Shown: piece after piece, positions 1 to 12,050 of the stretch | Layout: every line of letters begins with the position of its first letter | Position numbering within the stretch: position 1 is the first letter of the stretch | NCBI GenBank assembly: GCA_027559495.1 | Contig: JAMXSV010000015.1 | Coordinates: 868,001-932,000 of the forward strand | Reading direction: 5' to 3' | DNA: 64,000 bases | DNA from: Aurifilum marmelostoma | Lineage: Eukaryota; Ascomycota; Sordariomycetes; Diaporthales; Cryphonectriaceae | Notes under the pieces: generated by a model | The model's database searches: none | What the model was told of the DNA's origin: nothing | The model's input: the letters and a program-made list of their open reading frames with translations, nothing else | Made by a program: the position numbers and the translations under genes

Positions 1-157
1 ATGCGGCGTTGATGATAGCCTGCGGGAAGGTGCTGGGTGCGTTGGGCGAGATGGGAGGCGAGCGCTGGAACGAGTTCTTGAGGATTCCCTTGGGCCGTTT
101 GACATTGGGTGGTGGCGGCGAATGAGAAACAGGGCTGGTGTCTTCAACCGCGGCCAT
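1..157 (-). CDS. Protein phosphatase inhibitor 2 (IPP-2/Glc8 family), 5' part only
   Basis: Reading the minus strand from the ATG at 157-155 gives 52 codons in frame to the window edge, so only the N-terminus is present. Residues about 22-31 read KRPKGILKNS, followed by Ser/Pro-rich sequence. KGILKN is the conserved N-terminal motif by which inhibitor-2 proteins bind type-1 protein phosphatase. Family members are small, mostly disordered regulators of the PP1 catalytic subunit in nucleus and cytoplasm. The composition rich in Pro and Ser fits. The first ATG of the frame is taken as the start. The call rests on one short motif, so another KGILKN-like protein cannot be excluded. Confidence 0.66.
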   Translation of the reverse strand, partial: MAAVEDTSPVSHSPPPPNVKRPKGILKNSFQRSPPISPNAPSTFPQAIINAA

Positions 158-3100
158 ATTTGCAGGTTATCTGGAGGCGACTTGTTGTGGGTGTTGTACG
201 AGATCTGACAGTTTGCGGGTCGTATGACGTTGGAAGAGAAGAAAAGGTCGGAGAGGGGGCGGGAGGTAACAAGAGGTGGAGAGAGCAGCAGCAGAATGAC
301 GATATATGCCTTGAGGTGCGGAAGCTAGAGGGACCTCTGCGCAGTACAAGTCAGTGCCTGGTGGGGCTTTTTGTATTGAGTGCCCATGATCAAGGAATAG
401 ATTGCGGGGTTGAGGGGGGGGGAGCGCTGCTCTGGACAGGGGTTACAGTGGGTGGTGGGTGGGCTGCCGGCTAAGAGCTACTGTGTACTGGGCCAGAACA
501 GATCTATGGGGGGTTCTGGGCCGTCACAACTAGAGGAGTCTTCTGGCTTCTTCCACTCCCTTGTATTGGTAGGTGTTGGATAAACCATGTTCCTGGAAAC
601 AAGGGAACATGCGTTCACCTGAGTGTTCGAGATGTTTCTGCTGACATCCTGCAGGGTTTTCAAGTCAGCAGACACATGAGTCTGTTGCAAGAGTGTCCTT
701 TCTTTTTGCCTGGCAATCACGTTCCTGAGTGTAGAGCAGCAGATGAGAAGACGTCTTGTCAGCAGACCGCAAGGCCGTCCAACGTCCGATGACCAGGTCC
801 AAGGTCTGATGAAACGGAGTGAATGGGCTGTCGCCAGTGTTTCAGGAACGCACAATGAAAGGCTCATCTACAGCCAGATGCAGATTACGATATCATCTAC
901 GTTGTGATTCTTTTTGCTCTGGAATGTGAGTCGTATGAAGGAGAGTTGTGGGATAAAAATGCGGAAGTACTGTCGCAGCAAGTCCACCCACCCTCCTCGA
1001 GGTTTTCGATTGATCCTTATCAAACGATATCAGTAACCCTCTTTCATGGGGGTACCTCTTAGCTTATTCCGCCCGTGAATCTAGCAGCTGGGATAATACA
1101 AGAAATACTTCTGATCCGCTGCCATCTGATGAGTATCGTTACTGCTTGCGTTATGCTTTAACATGTGATGCCCTGGATATTGTGCATCAGTTCTCTGCGG
1201 CGGCCGTGCTATCTGAAAACCCTAGTGGCTCCGGCTGAAGGGATATCACCCTTTTCTGCACATCATATCACGACATTTCCGCCCCTCGCACGGCAACACG
1301 TCGTCCTGCAGCGACCATTGAGTGCTGACAGGCATCAGCCAAAACAGGTGGCTTGGTGCATCGCTCAGTAGATCACGCAGCGCCAATGCAAACTACTGCA
1401 GCTCTGACATGACCTGGTCTCCTGCTCACGTGGCCCGATACGGTCGCGATCGTCTCGCGATCGTCGTGCTACCATCGAGTTTTGCACTTGTCGGAAGGGT
1501 GAACGAGCCTCAGCTGCTCCCTTGTGCCCTCCTTTTCTTCCTTTTTCTTCATCTTCTATCTCCTATTCTCTTGCCTGTTGGGTTAGATTCTCGAATAAAA
1601 ACTCACCACAGCAGCCTCGCTTGAATCACTGCAGCCCTGTCTGCCTAGGTATTACTGCGCCCATTGCAACACCCAAGTGCAAGGCCAGAACGCTGGAGAA
1701 ACATGGCTCAAGGGCGTCATATTCGAAATTCATACAATATAGTGATTTACGCATTCTGTTAGATTCTGAGGTTTGGCTTTTTGAGTGGTTGTGGCCATGC
1801 GGACTTTTCCTAGGCCCTGACATTGACTTGGAAAGGAGCCTCAGCTGCTTCATTCCCTACGAGCCATCCTCACAGGACCCCCTCGAGCTCAATTACATCC
1901 ACTGATAAGGAGCCTCAAATATTAAGGCTGATGGGATGATGATTCACGCAGAGCCAGAGCACCATGCCCCCCCCCCCTCCCCAACCCCCCCCCCCCACGA
2001 GCTCGTTTTCACCAACCTCTTCCATCCAAGTCATGTAATACTTCACGGAAGAGACTCGCGCACAGCATGCACGGTGTTCAATAGCCTTATACGTAAAAGT
2101 AAACCCTGAAAGCAGCCGATTCTTTTGTACACTATCCTAGAACGTAGGCATTAAGCACTCAGTATAAGGAAATGCAACATCGACTTCAACTTATTGCTTC
2201 GCTCAGAAGGCGAAGGCTCTCGTGCCTATCCATGCCTCGATTAATTATCTTGGCATTAGTGTGGCAACGTCGCTCGGCCATATGGACTTGCAAGCAATGG
2301 TACTCATTATGGATTCATTGAATTGAATTTTCTGTAATCCCGTCAATCTTGAAGCTTTTGGACGTAATGAACCGACCCCATTTGACTTTTGGTCTTTGCC
2401 CAACTAAAGTCGGGGCGTTTTACTCGAACAAATCTTCTACCAACGTCCCGTGTCAGCACGCAGTCGCTACCTAATGAAGTATGAGACACGAACCAAACAA
2501 CTTTGTGTCAGTGGTCATACTTGGATATCAACAGTGTGGTTCCACAAATGCAAGAGGATGCAGGTACCGAAGGCATGTTCTTGTACACATTTTCGTTACA
2601 TGCATGCACGTCGGAGACATTCCGCCCATCACTTGCCCCAAACGTGAGCTGAGCGAATTTGCCTACCATGAAGTGCACTTCAACAACACAATCAGCCGCA
2701 CCAAGGGCTGAAGTCGCATATGGCAAGCAGGCGTCTGGCTGAGCTCCTGGCCATGTTTATGACACGCTCTCTGAGACTAGGAAATGAACATGAAGACATC
2801 GAAATCGCGCGCGGCGAACGACATCAGACGAGCTGCGTCTGTAGACAAAAGACCACATGAACAGCGATCATTGTAGACAGATAGGAGCATTTGATCCCAA
2901 AACCGGCAGGTGGTCAGGGACTTGGTAGAAGACTTCAGAAATATTGCGATTGCGATACCGATATTGTGGTTTGGTGACCAAGCAAGACTTCCTGTAGGAT
3001 GCGGCATTGCGGGATCATGGCCCCCAATGTGTATTTTTGGCCCAGAGCCACGCAACCATGGCCTGGTCCCGGAATTATGTCCGTATTATTGCAGGTCTCC

Positions 3101-3922
3101 GGTTGTGCATCGGAATCTTATTTGCAGCAGACACAGAAGAAGCCACGCAAATTTCTATCTTGGCGAATGCTGTGAAAAGGACGGATTGCTATTGTTCCAA
3201 TTACTTATTCTCATCACGTGTACAGATTTCGCAGTTATATCAGTGCTTGCTTCGAACTGTAGTATTACTCTTACATAGGCCTTCGACCATATTATACTTC
3301 CAGAGAATTGCGACAATGTATCATAAGGCGTAATTACTTGTATTGTTGTGTCACCTTCAGAATACCACATAGATATGTATAACTGACCCCGCCCGGCGAA
3401 ACATGACTCGCACTGATGGATCACTTTTGACGTATTGCAGGATTTGAGAAGGTGTATGGATGAAACTGCAGGCAGAGTGCAGCTGTATTGATAAATGTCC
3501 AGAAGTGGAAAGGCCGGCACACTTTGACGGATCCAGAAACACCCACCACGGAGGCTGTGGCAGATCCCTTCCTCATGGGGGGCCCAACTGCAGATAATCT
3601 TAACGCCCCCGCCACGACCTTACGTCTCACAAGAACCAACACGCAGACGGATGAAGCGGTATCAGCCTTGGCCCCGTTAGTGTGCATGAAGTGGAACAGT
3701 AGCCTCCTCACGAACTGGAAATAAGGTTGCGTATATTTTCTCTGGGAAAATTGAGATGAGGATTCTATTAAGGCTGCCGCCGAGTGTTGATTATCATATA
3801 TGTTCCAGGCATATCCGGGCCCATATGGGTCTTCAGGGTTGATATCACGGAAGACTGCTACCATCTTAGCTTGGAAACATCCATTAATTACCTTCTCCAT
3901 TGACGTTTCTCCAGTCGTGAAC
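158..3922. other. Long intergenic stretch without a supported gene
   Basis: This 3.8 kb lies upstream of both flanking genes. It holds a pyrimidine-rich tract around 1524-1576, of the kind seen in fungal promoters, and two C-homopolymer runs at 1967-1997. The longest open frames (about 120-130 codons) show no signal peptide, domain, splice structure or biased composition, and overlap one another on both strands. I see no tRNA or transposon termini. Confidence 0.5.
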
Positions 3923-6156
3923 ATGGCTGTTATGCCCTGTCGCATGCTTTCATTCGTTGCCATTGTGGCACTTAGCCTCGGCGCTATGACTTCAGGTCTA
4001 TCAGAAACTTCGAGGGCCTCTCCACAGGTCCTTGAGGTTCGCCGTCATGTTGTGGATGCTTTAGAGGTGCAACGACTCCAACGAGACTTGACCGGTGCCG
4101 GCAATCAAAGGCGTGAAAACGATGTCAACACACATAGGACGAATGGATCTCTTGATTTGAGCTGGAAGAACGCACAACTGTTTACTCTGTAAGCACAAAT
4201 GAGCTCATATAGGGATTGGTCCTGAAACCTGTACGTTGCCTGCTGACCTCCTATTCGAAGTGACCTGGTGACAGTATCGTGTGTGGATTGTTACGTAAAA
4301 GGTACTGCGCATGCGACACTGGTGGTCGATGGCGACTTCAATGCCACTGCAGCATTCGACCAATTCGTCAACAACTTTGGGACAGAGATCAAGAACATCT
4401 CGACGGACGCGTGGGATACATTCAAAGCTTGGTCAGAGAATATAACAGAGGAGACAGCCGACGCGGTCGGCACTGATGTAAAAGACTTTTTCACGGGTGA
4501 CTGTACGTTTCCATGGCACCGCCTGCACGAATACCAAAACCATAAGATATCTTGACAAGGGACTGACATGAGCTTTCAGCCTCCAATGATACGGATATCG
4601 ACTGGGACGACTATACCTTCCCGACCATCGACGTGGATTTCAACATGAACTTGACAGAAATCCCGGAGGCGACAGTCCATCTCGAATTCGATGGCCTCGA
4701 ACTCTATTTGATGCTTGATGTTGCCATCAATGCTGATCAAGAGATCACAATTCCTCTCTACCCCAAAGACTGGTACCAACCCGCCGGCATCGCCATTGGT
4801 AAGGAAGAGATCGGGATCATAATCTCACTTGACCTCATCTTGTCTCTGGACTCCGAAGTTGATCTTTCGACCGGAGTTCACATTGCATTCGACGATGGGT
4901 TGGCCATGGATATTGCCATGTTCGGCTCAGACGTGTCGACCATCAATCTGTACGTACCCAATACTGCAGGTGGCGATCGCCCTTCGCTTTGACTCATACT
5001 GACCAACCGTCAAAGTACCGATGGCACATTCGAGTTTTTGCCCGTGACCGTGAATACAACAGGTGTTGTTTTCGACGCTACCCTCCGCCTAGGGGTGACC
5101 GCCGGTCTGAACATGACCGAGGACTTGGATATTATTAGTATTGGGGCCGGGGCGTCTGTCGGGGTCTATGCGGACCTTGCTCGCTTCAGAACCAACATCA
5201 CAACATCTGATACGTCGTCAGAGCTCAAGGCCAGAAGCGATACTACTTACCCAGAGGAATGTGTTCTGCCTGTAATTGAGTCGTACGAATTCGGTCTTGG
5301 TGCCATCGCTGGTGCATACGTCAACCTTGACCAACATACCTGGGGACCCACGCCGAATACTAGTATCCAGGTCTACTACACCACACTCTACTCGGCATGT
5401 GCTGCGACTCCAACGGCATCTATGACTGGTACTGGCAGCACGACTTCCACTTCTGCGGCCAAGAGGACCGACTCAGCCCTGCTCGACAATCGTGCCGACA
5501 CCAGTCTGACCTTGGACTCTGCTACATCCGTTTACACAGTGACCAATGTCATTTGCGAGTCTTCAACAAGAGATTGCCCGGCCTCCCTTCAAAGCACACA
5601 GCAGACCGTGAAGACTTCGACTTACTACAGCTCGGTGCGCAGGGGCTCAAGCGTGACGTTCCCCGCCACCACTGGTTCCGTGATATCGACATCCACTTTC
5701 GGATCTGCAAATATTAACCAGATCAAAGCATCCAGCGGCAGCCCAAAGTCGTACATCCCGCCAACTTCAACGGCCAGCGCCAGCGCCACCGGTGCGGTGC
5801 AAAGTGCAATCAATGACGCCAAGAACGACTACAATGGTCTGTCGGAGTCGAATAAGAAACTCGTTATTGGTTTGTGCGCAGGTATCGGCGGCGCACTGCT
5901 TGCTGTTATTGCTGCTATCATCACGTAAGTTTCTCGACCCAATCTGAAGGCGATCGGAGCATTTCCATCGCTAATACAATTCCACGAAAACAGATGCTGT
6001 ATCAAGCGTCGTAGGGGAGCTGGCGCGCATGGCGCGCAGGATGTCTCGCGACCTTTTCTTGGTGCTATGTCACAACAGAATCCTATCTGGGACAAGCCTG
6101 GCTCTACCATCGCCGTATCTCATCGAGAGGTGAACGGTGCGGGTCAAGCATTTTAG
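3923..6156 (+). CDS. Secreted type I membrane protein, DUF7223-like, five exons
   Basis: Five exons give a 649-residue protein: 3923-4188, 4261-4502, 4580-4949, 5016-5924 and 5994-6156. All four introns have consensus donors (GTAAGC, GTACGT, GTACGT, GTAAGT) and keep the frame. A signal peptide covers roughly residues 1-25. The central ectodomain has many N-x-S/T sites, a Cys pair in VSCVDCY, and alternating aliphatic strands ending in a GIGAGAxxGVYA-type segment. A Ser/Thr-rich stalk follows, then one membrane helix (GLCAGIGGALLAVIAAI) and a short basic tail beginning CCIKRRRG. The layout matches a family of fungal surface proteins that I recall as DUF7223; that name is from memory. Function is unknown. 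The membrane helix and basic tail argue against a GPI anchor. Confidence 0.8.
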
Positions 6157-7362
6157 GAGGGGCTGGGTGCTAAATATAAGGTTACTGCTGGACCATCGCC
6201 TTAGTTGCCTAGGACACCTGACATTCCCAATAAAACTGATTTTGCTTTGATTCTTGAGAACCATACTTCTCAAATAGACTCGTTGTACTTACCTCCAGCA
6301 ATGATGAACGAACCTTATTTTCTCTCTGGTCGATGTGTCGTTGACAAGCAATCATCCACTGACAAAGGTACCCTAACCCTGGGATGTCTCATGGCATTCA
6401 CTGTACCGTTGAATCTGTGACGAATCCGCCCCACCTCCTTTTTCCTTTTCCTCGAGACTTCTTCTATTAATGTTAAGAAACTCGTTTCTCCCTTTTCATT
6501 TACGTCTGAGAATCTGCTCCTTTCACCTCTGCAACAGCAGGCGCTGTGCCCAACTCTGCTGCTTCCCCAAGTCGGTTAGGCTGCGAGAGCCTCCCACCCA
6601 CCCTCCCCCCCCCCCCGGCCACGAGGGCTCATCCCCACACTACGCGTCAATCCACCCACTGCCACCAAGCACCAGACTAGACGTTGACAAGCACCCACGA
6701 CTCATCCTCTTCAAGTAAGTGCTCTGGACCCTTCTATCAACTTCAGACCTTGACAACGTGGACAGAACAGTTGATTTACCACACTTATGAAGCCCTGCAT
6801 CCACCTAAGGACGCAGGACAGCGCGACAAACCACGCGCTCGGAAAAACAGTTGTCACGTCCCAGCGCATTTCACACTCGGTCACTGCTTAACCCCACCAC
6901 GGCGCCAGAATAGCAGTCGACGACCAACCAGGGCAATAGACACCTGGATATCAGCGTGTCCTAAGGATCTTGTGCCTGTTGAGAGGCAGCTGATCCCCAT
7001 GAGATTTATTTTAACAAATGAATAAATTTCATCGTCGTGCGCCTACAGCAGCAGTCGTCTACCACCCGTTTGCTGAGCCGATTATCCTGGAACTCAGCCT
7101 CACTACGTCCGAGACGCCTGCAATCACGCGTTGTGTCCATTTTCGACTTGTCCTATCAGCAATAATATCACCATCCTTCCTCTGCCTTCCATAGGCTCAT
7201 ACGCTACGGCTCTCGTCACAGCATACAGAATTGCTAAGTCGTCGGTACGGCGCTTGGACGAGGAGCACGAGTATTGCCCAGATGCAGAAAAGCATCGACA
7301 CAATTCGCGGCTTTCGGCTCGGCCTTGACAAACCTCACAAGAGCCAGACAATAGGTGCAAAG
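6157..7362. other. Intergenic/leader region upstream of the cupin-like gene
   Basis: No gene is supported here. The stretch holds pyrimidine-rich sequence (around 6430-6500), a C run at 6605-6616 and CA/CC-rich sequence leading into the next gene, as expected of a long promoter and 5' leader. An in-frame ATG at 7282 would extend the downstream protein by 27 residues. Confidence 0.4.
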
Positions 7363-9420
7363 ATGTCCGTCTCAGTGCCCTCTGGTCTGAATGGCCTCAT
7401 GAAGAACCCCACACGCGTCTTCAAGCATTCCACCAACAGTGCTGTTAAGAAGGAGCCTGTGACAGAGTTCCTGAACGACATTATCGCACATGAGAACACA
7501 GGTCCTTCGACGGGTTCAAAACCCGCCATCTACAAAAGAAAGCAGAGGCTATTTGTCAGTGACTCGGAGGACGACGGCACAGTGAAGAAGGCACCCCTTC
7601 GCCAAAAGAGAAGGAAGAATGGGCCAGACATCATTCAACCAGAGGATGACGACACAGAGGACGAGCTGTTCGCTTATCGCTTGAAGGAGAAGACGCGCTC
7701 TCTAGGAGACACAACTTCCCGACGTGAGGACGGAGTGACTCTGGGTGATGTGACCAACCATGTTCCCAGCGAGGGAGATACCCAACCTACCGAAGTTCTT
7801 TCCAGAGAACTATTGAAGGATCCAGTGCAAGCTCTTTTGCAGACTGTCCGCAGCAATCCTGATGTTTGGAAGGATGCTCTACAAGTGTTTAACGACTTCA
7901 GCACGGGCTGGAAGAGAGCGTACAGCAACGCAACTCCCGGAGAGCAGAAGGCTCTCTTGCAAGCACTCTCGCTGCGAAAACGGAACGCGGCGGACCCAGC
8001 ATGGTTCGAAGGTATCATTCGCCCGAAACCGCGCACTTTCAGGGCAGTCATGGGCCTGTTACTGTGCGTTGTGGGGTCCAAGCGTCTCTGTGACTCATGC
8101 AAGAAGCGTAGGCCAGAGAAGCGGAAGAACTGCGTGGTGTTGCCTCCAGAGGCGGCACACATGCGGGAGCTCCAGGGCATTTTCGGCCAGCGGTGCGCGA
8201 ACTGCTATTTGTCTGCTAGTTCACGAACATGCAAGTTCTCTGCTGTGATGAAACAGACACCAGTGCCACTGCCCCGCCTGCCAGCTCAGGCGCCACAGCA
8301 AAAACCACTACACAACTCACAAGGCATTTCTCCGGCACAGTCGCTGTCTATGAGCTTGATTGCATCTTCCGACGAACCTCTCAAGAAGAACAAGAAGAAG
8401 CGAGCGAAGAAGGATAAGAAGAAGAAGAAGAAGAAGAAGCAGGGACAGCTCGCCGCTGCTAAACCCATCTCCCACACCCCTATACCGCTACCGACCATAC
8501 CCACAGCTACACCTCCCACTCGATCCGCGCCATGTCAGACAAGCCAGTCACGGAACGAGCCTGTTGACGTTGGCTCTTCTGCTACAGACATAGTGACTGA
8601 GTCCAAAGGAGCCTCAGCTCAAGACACGCATGATCTCGGTGGCAGTGGTCTTGATCATGATCAAGACAACGCTGGTAGTGGCATCGACGCCGCCAAGATA
8701 CGTTCCAGCACTCAAAATCCTACGGCTAATTCATGCCATGACTCCGGCCTCGATGCTCGACGCCCTCACACCTCTCACGCATCTTACGCCTCTCACGCCT
8801 CTCAAACCTCTCACGCTTCTCAGACCTCACACGCGGTCGCTTGTTCTGCGCACCCTACCAGCTCCAGCGTCCTCGCAAAGGCTTTCGAAATTCTTGGCGA
8901 GGTTAAGAAGCTCCCAGATGGGCAGCAAGAAGACGTTTACAAAAAGATCTCTCAGGCGTTAGATATTATTCGCGCGCCGTCAGAGGACCCGACGATAGCC
9001 CGTCCAGGTGACAGCCAAACACCTCCCGCAGCCGATTACTGGGAGCGTGCACCAGGCCACTTGGCTCGGGAAGGCTCAGTCTATACTCGTGGCGGCGTTT
9101 TGCCTGCAGTTGCTTTCTCTACCTTCCTTCTTCGACGGGAGGTGGTCAATTTTGACCAGGCTCAGCACATCAGCAGTAGGCAAAAAGTGCTCAACAAGCA
9201 TGTGCCACCATCCGCTGTTGTCAGAATGTGTGAGTCGAAGGCGGACTGGGCCTGCTACGTGTTAGTTCTTCAAGGCGTCATGAACGTGAACTACCCAGGT
9301 CTGAATGCCAATATTGGACAGGGCGGAGTGGTAATTATCACTCCAGGCCTCGAGTGTGTCTTCACAAATACAACACAGCAGGAAGCCACAATTCAGTGCC
9401 TGTGGACCAGGACAGACTAG
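7363..9420 (+). CDS. Large nuclear-type protein with DUF3716-like Cys cluster and C-terminal cupin-like domain
   Basis: A single exon encodes 685 residues from the ATG at 7363, which has A at -3. An in-frame ATG at 7282 has a poorer context and would give 712 residues. The N-terminal half is acidic/basic and disordered. Residues about 243-290 hold a Cys cluster, LCDSC (C243, C246) followed by RCANC (C278, C281) and TCKF, resembling the fungal DUF3716 zinc-binding pattern. A poly-lysine block near residue 350 looks like a nuclear localisation signal. A His/Ser/Ala-rich repeat (SHASQTSHA units) lies near residue 470. The last 120 or so residues contain a Gly-rich strand pattern (NIGQGGVVIITPG) suggestive of a small cupin barrel. 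Role unknown; a nuclear or chromatin function is inferred from the lysine block and Cys cluster only. Confidence 0.75.
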   Translation: MSVSVPSGLNGLMKNPTRVFKHSTNSAVKKEPVTEFLNDIIAHENTGPSTGSKPAIYKRKQRLFVSDSEDDGTVKKAPLRQKRRKNGPDIIQPEDDDTEDELFAYRLKEKTRSLGDTTSRREDGVTLGDVTNHVPSEGDTQPTEVLSRELLKDPVQALLQTVRSNPDVWKDALQVFNDFSTGWKRAYSNATPGEQKALLQALSLRKRNAADPAWFEGIIRPKPRTFRAVMGLLLCVVGSKRLCDSCKKRRPEKRKNCVVLPPEAAHMRELQGIFGQRCANCYLSASSRTCKFSAVMKQTPVPLPRLPAQAPQQKPLHNSQGISPAQSLSMSLIASSDEPLKKNKKKRAKKDKKKKKKKKQGQLAAAKPISHTPIPLPTIPTATPPTRSAPCQTSQSRNEPVDVGSSATDIVTESKGASAQDTHDLGGSGLDHDQDNAGSGIDAAKIRSSTQNPTANSCHDSGLDARRPHTSHASYASHASQTSHASQTSHAVACSAHPTSSSVLAKAFEILGEVKKLPDGQQEDVYKKISQALDIIRAPSEDPTIARPGDSQTPPAADYWERAPGHLAREGSVYTRGGVLPAVAFSTFLLRREVVNFDQAQHISSRQKVLNKHVPPSAVVRMCESKADWACYVLVLQGVMNVNYPGLNANIGQGGVVIITPGLECVFTNTTQQEATIQCLWTRTD

Positions 9421-10775
9421 CAGCGTCTGCCTTTCTCGGGTTGTCGAATTGAAGGAATCTTTCGGCGATCACTCGGCGAAGGATGTTTGCGACTCTTGTA
9501 CGCGTGATCCGGTTATCGTGCGATCTTGCTCACTTGGCTCGGATAGACGAGATCATGCAGTGGCAACGTGGGCCACTAGGTCAGCGGATCGAACCTTATG
9601 AGATACAGGGGAGTTATGGGTCACAGTCTGCTTCATAGACGGATTTGATACTGGCGAATCCACAATGTGTTCGACTCGCGTACCTGGAGAATTTGCTATA
9701 GCATTCTATTGTCCAAGGCGGTGAACAATTAGCACTATAGGTTGGTGTACTTGCCAACCTCTGTTGTAGGTCTGATGCTGTGTATTACTGAATTGCCCTG
9801 CCGGAGAGACCATTGGCGGTTGTTTACCACGAAGTCCACCATGATCAATCCCATTGCCAGTCCCACTTGCGATCCATTTACCGACACCTGAGACCCCACC
9901 ATCTCGTTGTCGCGGTTTTTTTTTGGATGAGCTGAGAAGATGTTGCAAATTACCGTCAATCTAACAAACTTTATCTAGCAGGAGAGCGCCAAAGCCCGAA
10001 GCGTCCGCTCTGCAAATATTCACGGCTTTTCATGGGCCCTGATCCGGCTAGGGTTCCCAAGGTCTAGACTTCGCCTGCGGATCTAGCTTTGGTAGAAGTG
10101 GGTAGGCCTCGGCCACAAAGCTCTCAATGCAATAGTGAAGGTGTTATAGGCCATAGATCTCCAGCGAGGTGTGATGACAAGGGGAACCTATTCTATTATC
10201 TCGTATTCATCTTGGGTGGCCCATGTCATCCATGCACCTTGAGGTAGGGGGTCGGATTAATACCATTTGCACGAATCACATCGATTCCGCAGACGATTTT
10301 GGATTAAGCATAGATTTAAACGTGCAGAGCGCCCATAGACGCGGCGCGCGCTAGGCTGATCCCCAGTCAATTACCTGACCTCTACTGAGCTGCTTGGCGC
10401 ACTTGTTTTTGGTGACTACGGCATATGTGACAGGATTAGTTGTTTCAGGTCCGGGATAGCCTCAAGCCCTCGAAGCGAGTCATGCCCAGGTGGCTACCGG
10501 TCCTTTGCTGTCTTCTCGCGTTCATTGACGGTAATGACAAGTTAGCAACGCCTCATGCGGTGTCCATATGACTGGGAATATTACTCTTTTAGTGGATATG
10601 ATATAGGAGGGCCGTTTCCATCAGTGTATATATAAAGAAGGTCACCTACGCTTGTACAGCATGGCGTGAATTGTCTAGACACATCACTCGTTCTTTGTCA
10701 TTCACTTTTTTGTTCTCTCATTGCAATTCGCAGCCTACGCTCTTTTTCTTCTTCTGTTACCATCATCCTAGAGAT
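9421..10775. other. Intergenic region and polygalacturonase promoter
   Basis: No gene is supported. The right end forms the promoter and pyrimidine-rich leader of the polygalacturonase gene. The remainder shows no repeat, tRNA or coding signal that I can see. Confidence 0.4.
10627..10637 (+). promoter_or_regulatory. TATA box of the polygalacturonase gene
   Basis: TATATATAAAG lies about 140 bp upstream of the ATG at 10776. It is followed by a CT-rich stretch (about 10690-10770), the usual arrangement for a strongly expressed, inducible fungal gene. Inferred from position and sequence only. Confidence 0.5.
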
Positions 10776-12050
10776 ATGTATTCGACTCTTTTCCTCGCAG
10801 CCCTGCTGCCCCTGATCCAGGCTGCACCAGCGCCTGCTGTGACGCCGGCCGCTCACTTAGAAGACAGGGCCAGCAAGTCTTGCACCTTCACGGACGCTGC
10901 CGCAGTTTCCAAGTCTAAGGCCTCCTGTGCCACGATTACCCTCAATAACATTGCGGTGCCCTCCGGCACCACGCTTGATCTTACCAAGCTGAATACCGGT
11001 ACCAAGGTAAATAACTAGACAACTCCTTCTCCGTCGATGTCTGTCTTTGGACCACTCCCGACTCACACCACCCTGAAATGCAGGTCATCTTTGAAGGCAC
11101 GACTTCCTTTGGCTACAAGGAGTGGGAGGGCCCGCTCATCTCTGTTTCCGGCACGGACATCACAGTCACTGGCGCTTCCGGGCACGTTATTGATGGCAAC
11201 GGTGCAGCCTGGGTGAGTGACTTATTCAACTTCAAGCTTTTTTGGTCTTATTTTTCCTCTTTTAGAAGTTGCAATAATACTAAACGAAAATGTCCTATAG
11301 TGGGATGGTGAAGGCAGCAACGGCGGCAAGACCAAGCCCAAGATGTTCTATGCCCACTCCCTGAAGCAATGTACCATCAGCAACCTGAAGGTCAAGAACA
11401 CTCCGGTGCAGTTCATGAGCATCAACTCAGCCACCGATCTTAACGTCATCGACGTGACCATGGACAACTCGGCGGGTACCAGCAAGGGCCACAACACCGA
11501 CGCCTTCGACGTTGGCTCCTCCGAGAACATCTACATCTCGGGAGCCGTTATACAAAACCAGGATGATTGCCTGGCCATCAACTCGGGCACCAACATCACC
11601 TTCACTGGTGGATCCTGCACCGGCGGCCACGGTCTGTCCATTGGCTCCGTGGGCGGGCGCTCCGATAACACTGTCAAGACTGTCTCCATCACCAATTCCA
11701 AGATCATCAACTCGCAGAACGGCGTGCGCATCAAGACCGTCTACGGTGCAACTGGATCTGTGTCCGACGTGACCTACTCCGGAATTACGCTGAGCGGAAT
11801 CACCAACTACGGCATTGTCATCGAGCAGGATTACGAGAACGGCAGCCCGACTGGAACCCCTACGACCGGCGTGCCCATCACTGATCTCACCGTGTCCAAG
11901 GTTACTGGCTCCGTCGCGTCGTCTGCCACTGATGTCTACATCCTCTGTGGCAAGGGGTCCTGCTCCAACTGGAAGTGGACGGGCAACAGTGTTACCGGTG
12001 GAAAGAAGAGCTCGAGCTGTACCAATATCCCCAGCGGCGCTTCCTGCTAA
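10776..12050 (+). CDS. Endopolygalacturonase (GH28), secreted
   Basis: Three exons (10776-11006, 11084-11212, 11301-12050) encode 369 residues, the normal length for a fungal endo-PG. It hydrolyses alpha-1,4 galacturonan in pectin outside the cell. An N-terminal signal peptide (about residues 1-17) is followed by a short propeptide ending near LEDR. The GH28 active-site motifs are intact: NTD at 185-187, QDD at 207-209, GHG at 229-231 and RIK at 263-265. These carry the three catalytic aspartates (D187, D208, D209), the histidine (H230) and the substrate-binding Arg/Lys. Cysteines are placed as in endo-PGs, with the last at the C-terminus. The introns of 77 and 88 bp have consensus ends. It stands alone, with a TATA box about 140 bp upstream. 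Endo- rather than exo-acting is inferred from length and motif set. Confidence 0.95.

Noticed and set aside
478..867. 129-codon minus-strand frame near the inhibitor-2 gene
   Set aside because: No motif, no signal peptide and mixed composition; not distinguishable from chance.
3421..3963. 180-codon minus-strand frame
   Set aside because: It overlaps the start of the spliced membrane-protein gene and has no recognisable domain or signal.
7231..7362. N-terminal extension of the cupin-like protein
   Set aside because: 7231 is a TTG, not an ATG. The ATG at 7282 has a weak context; 7363 has A at -3 and begins more protein-like sequence.
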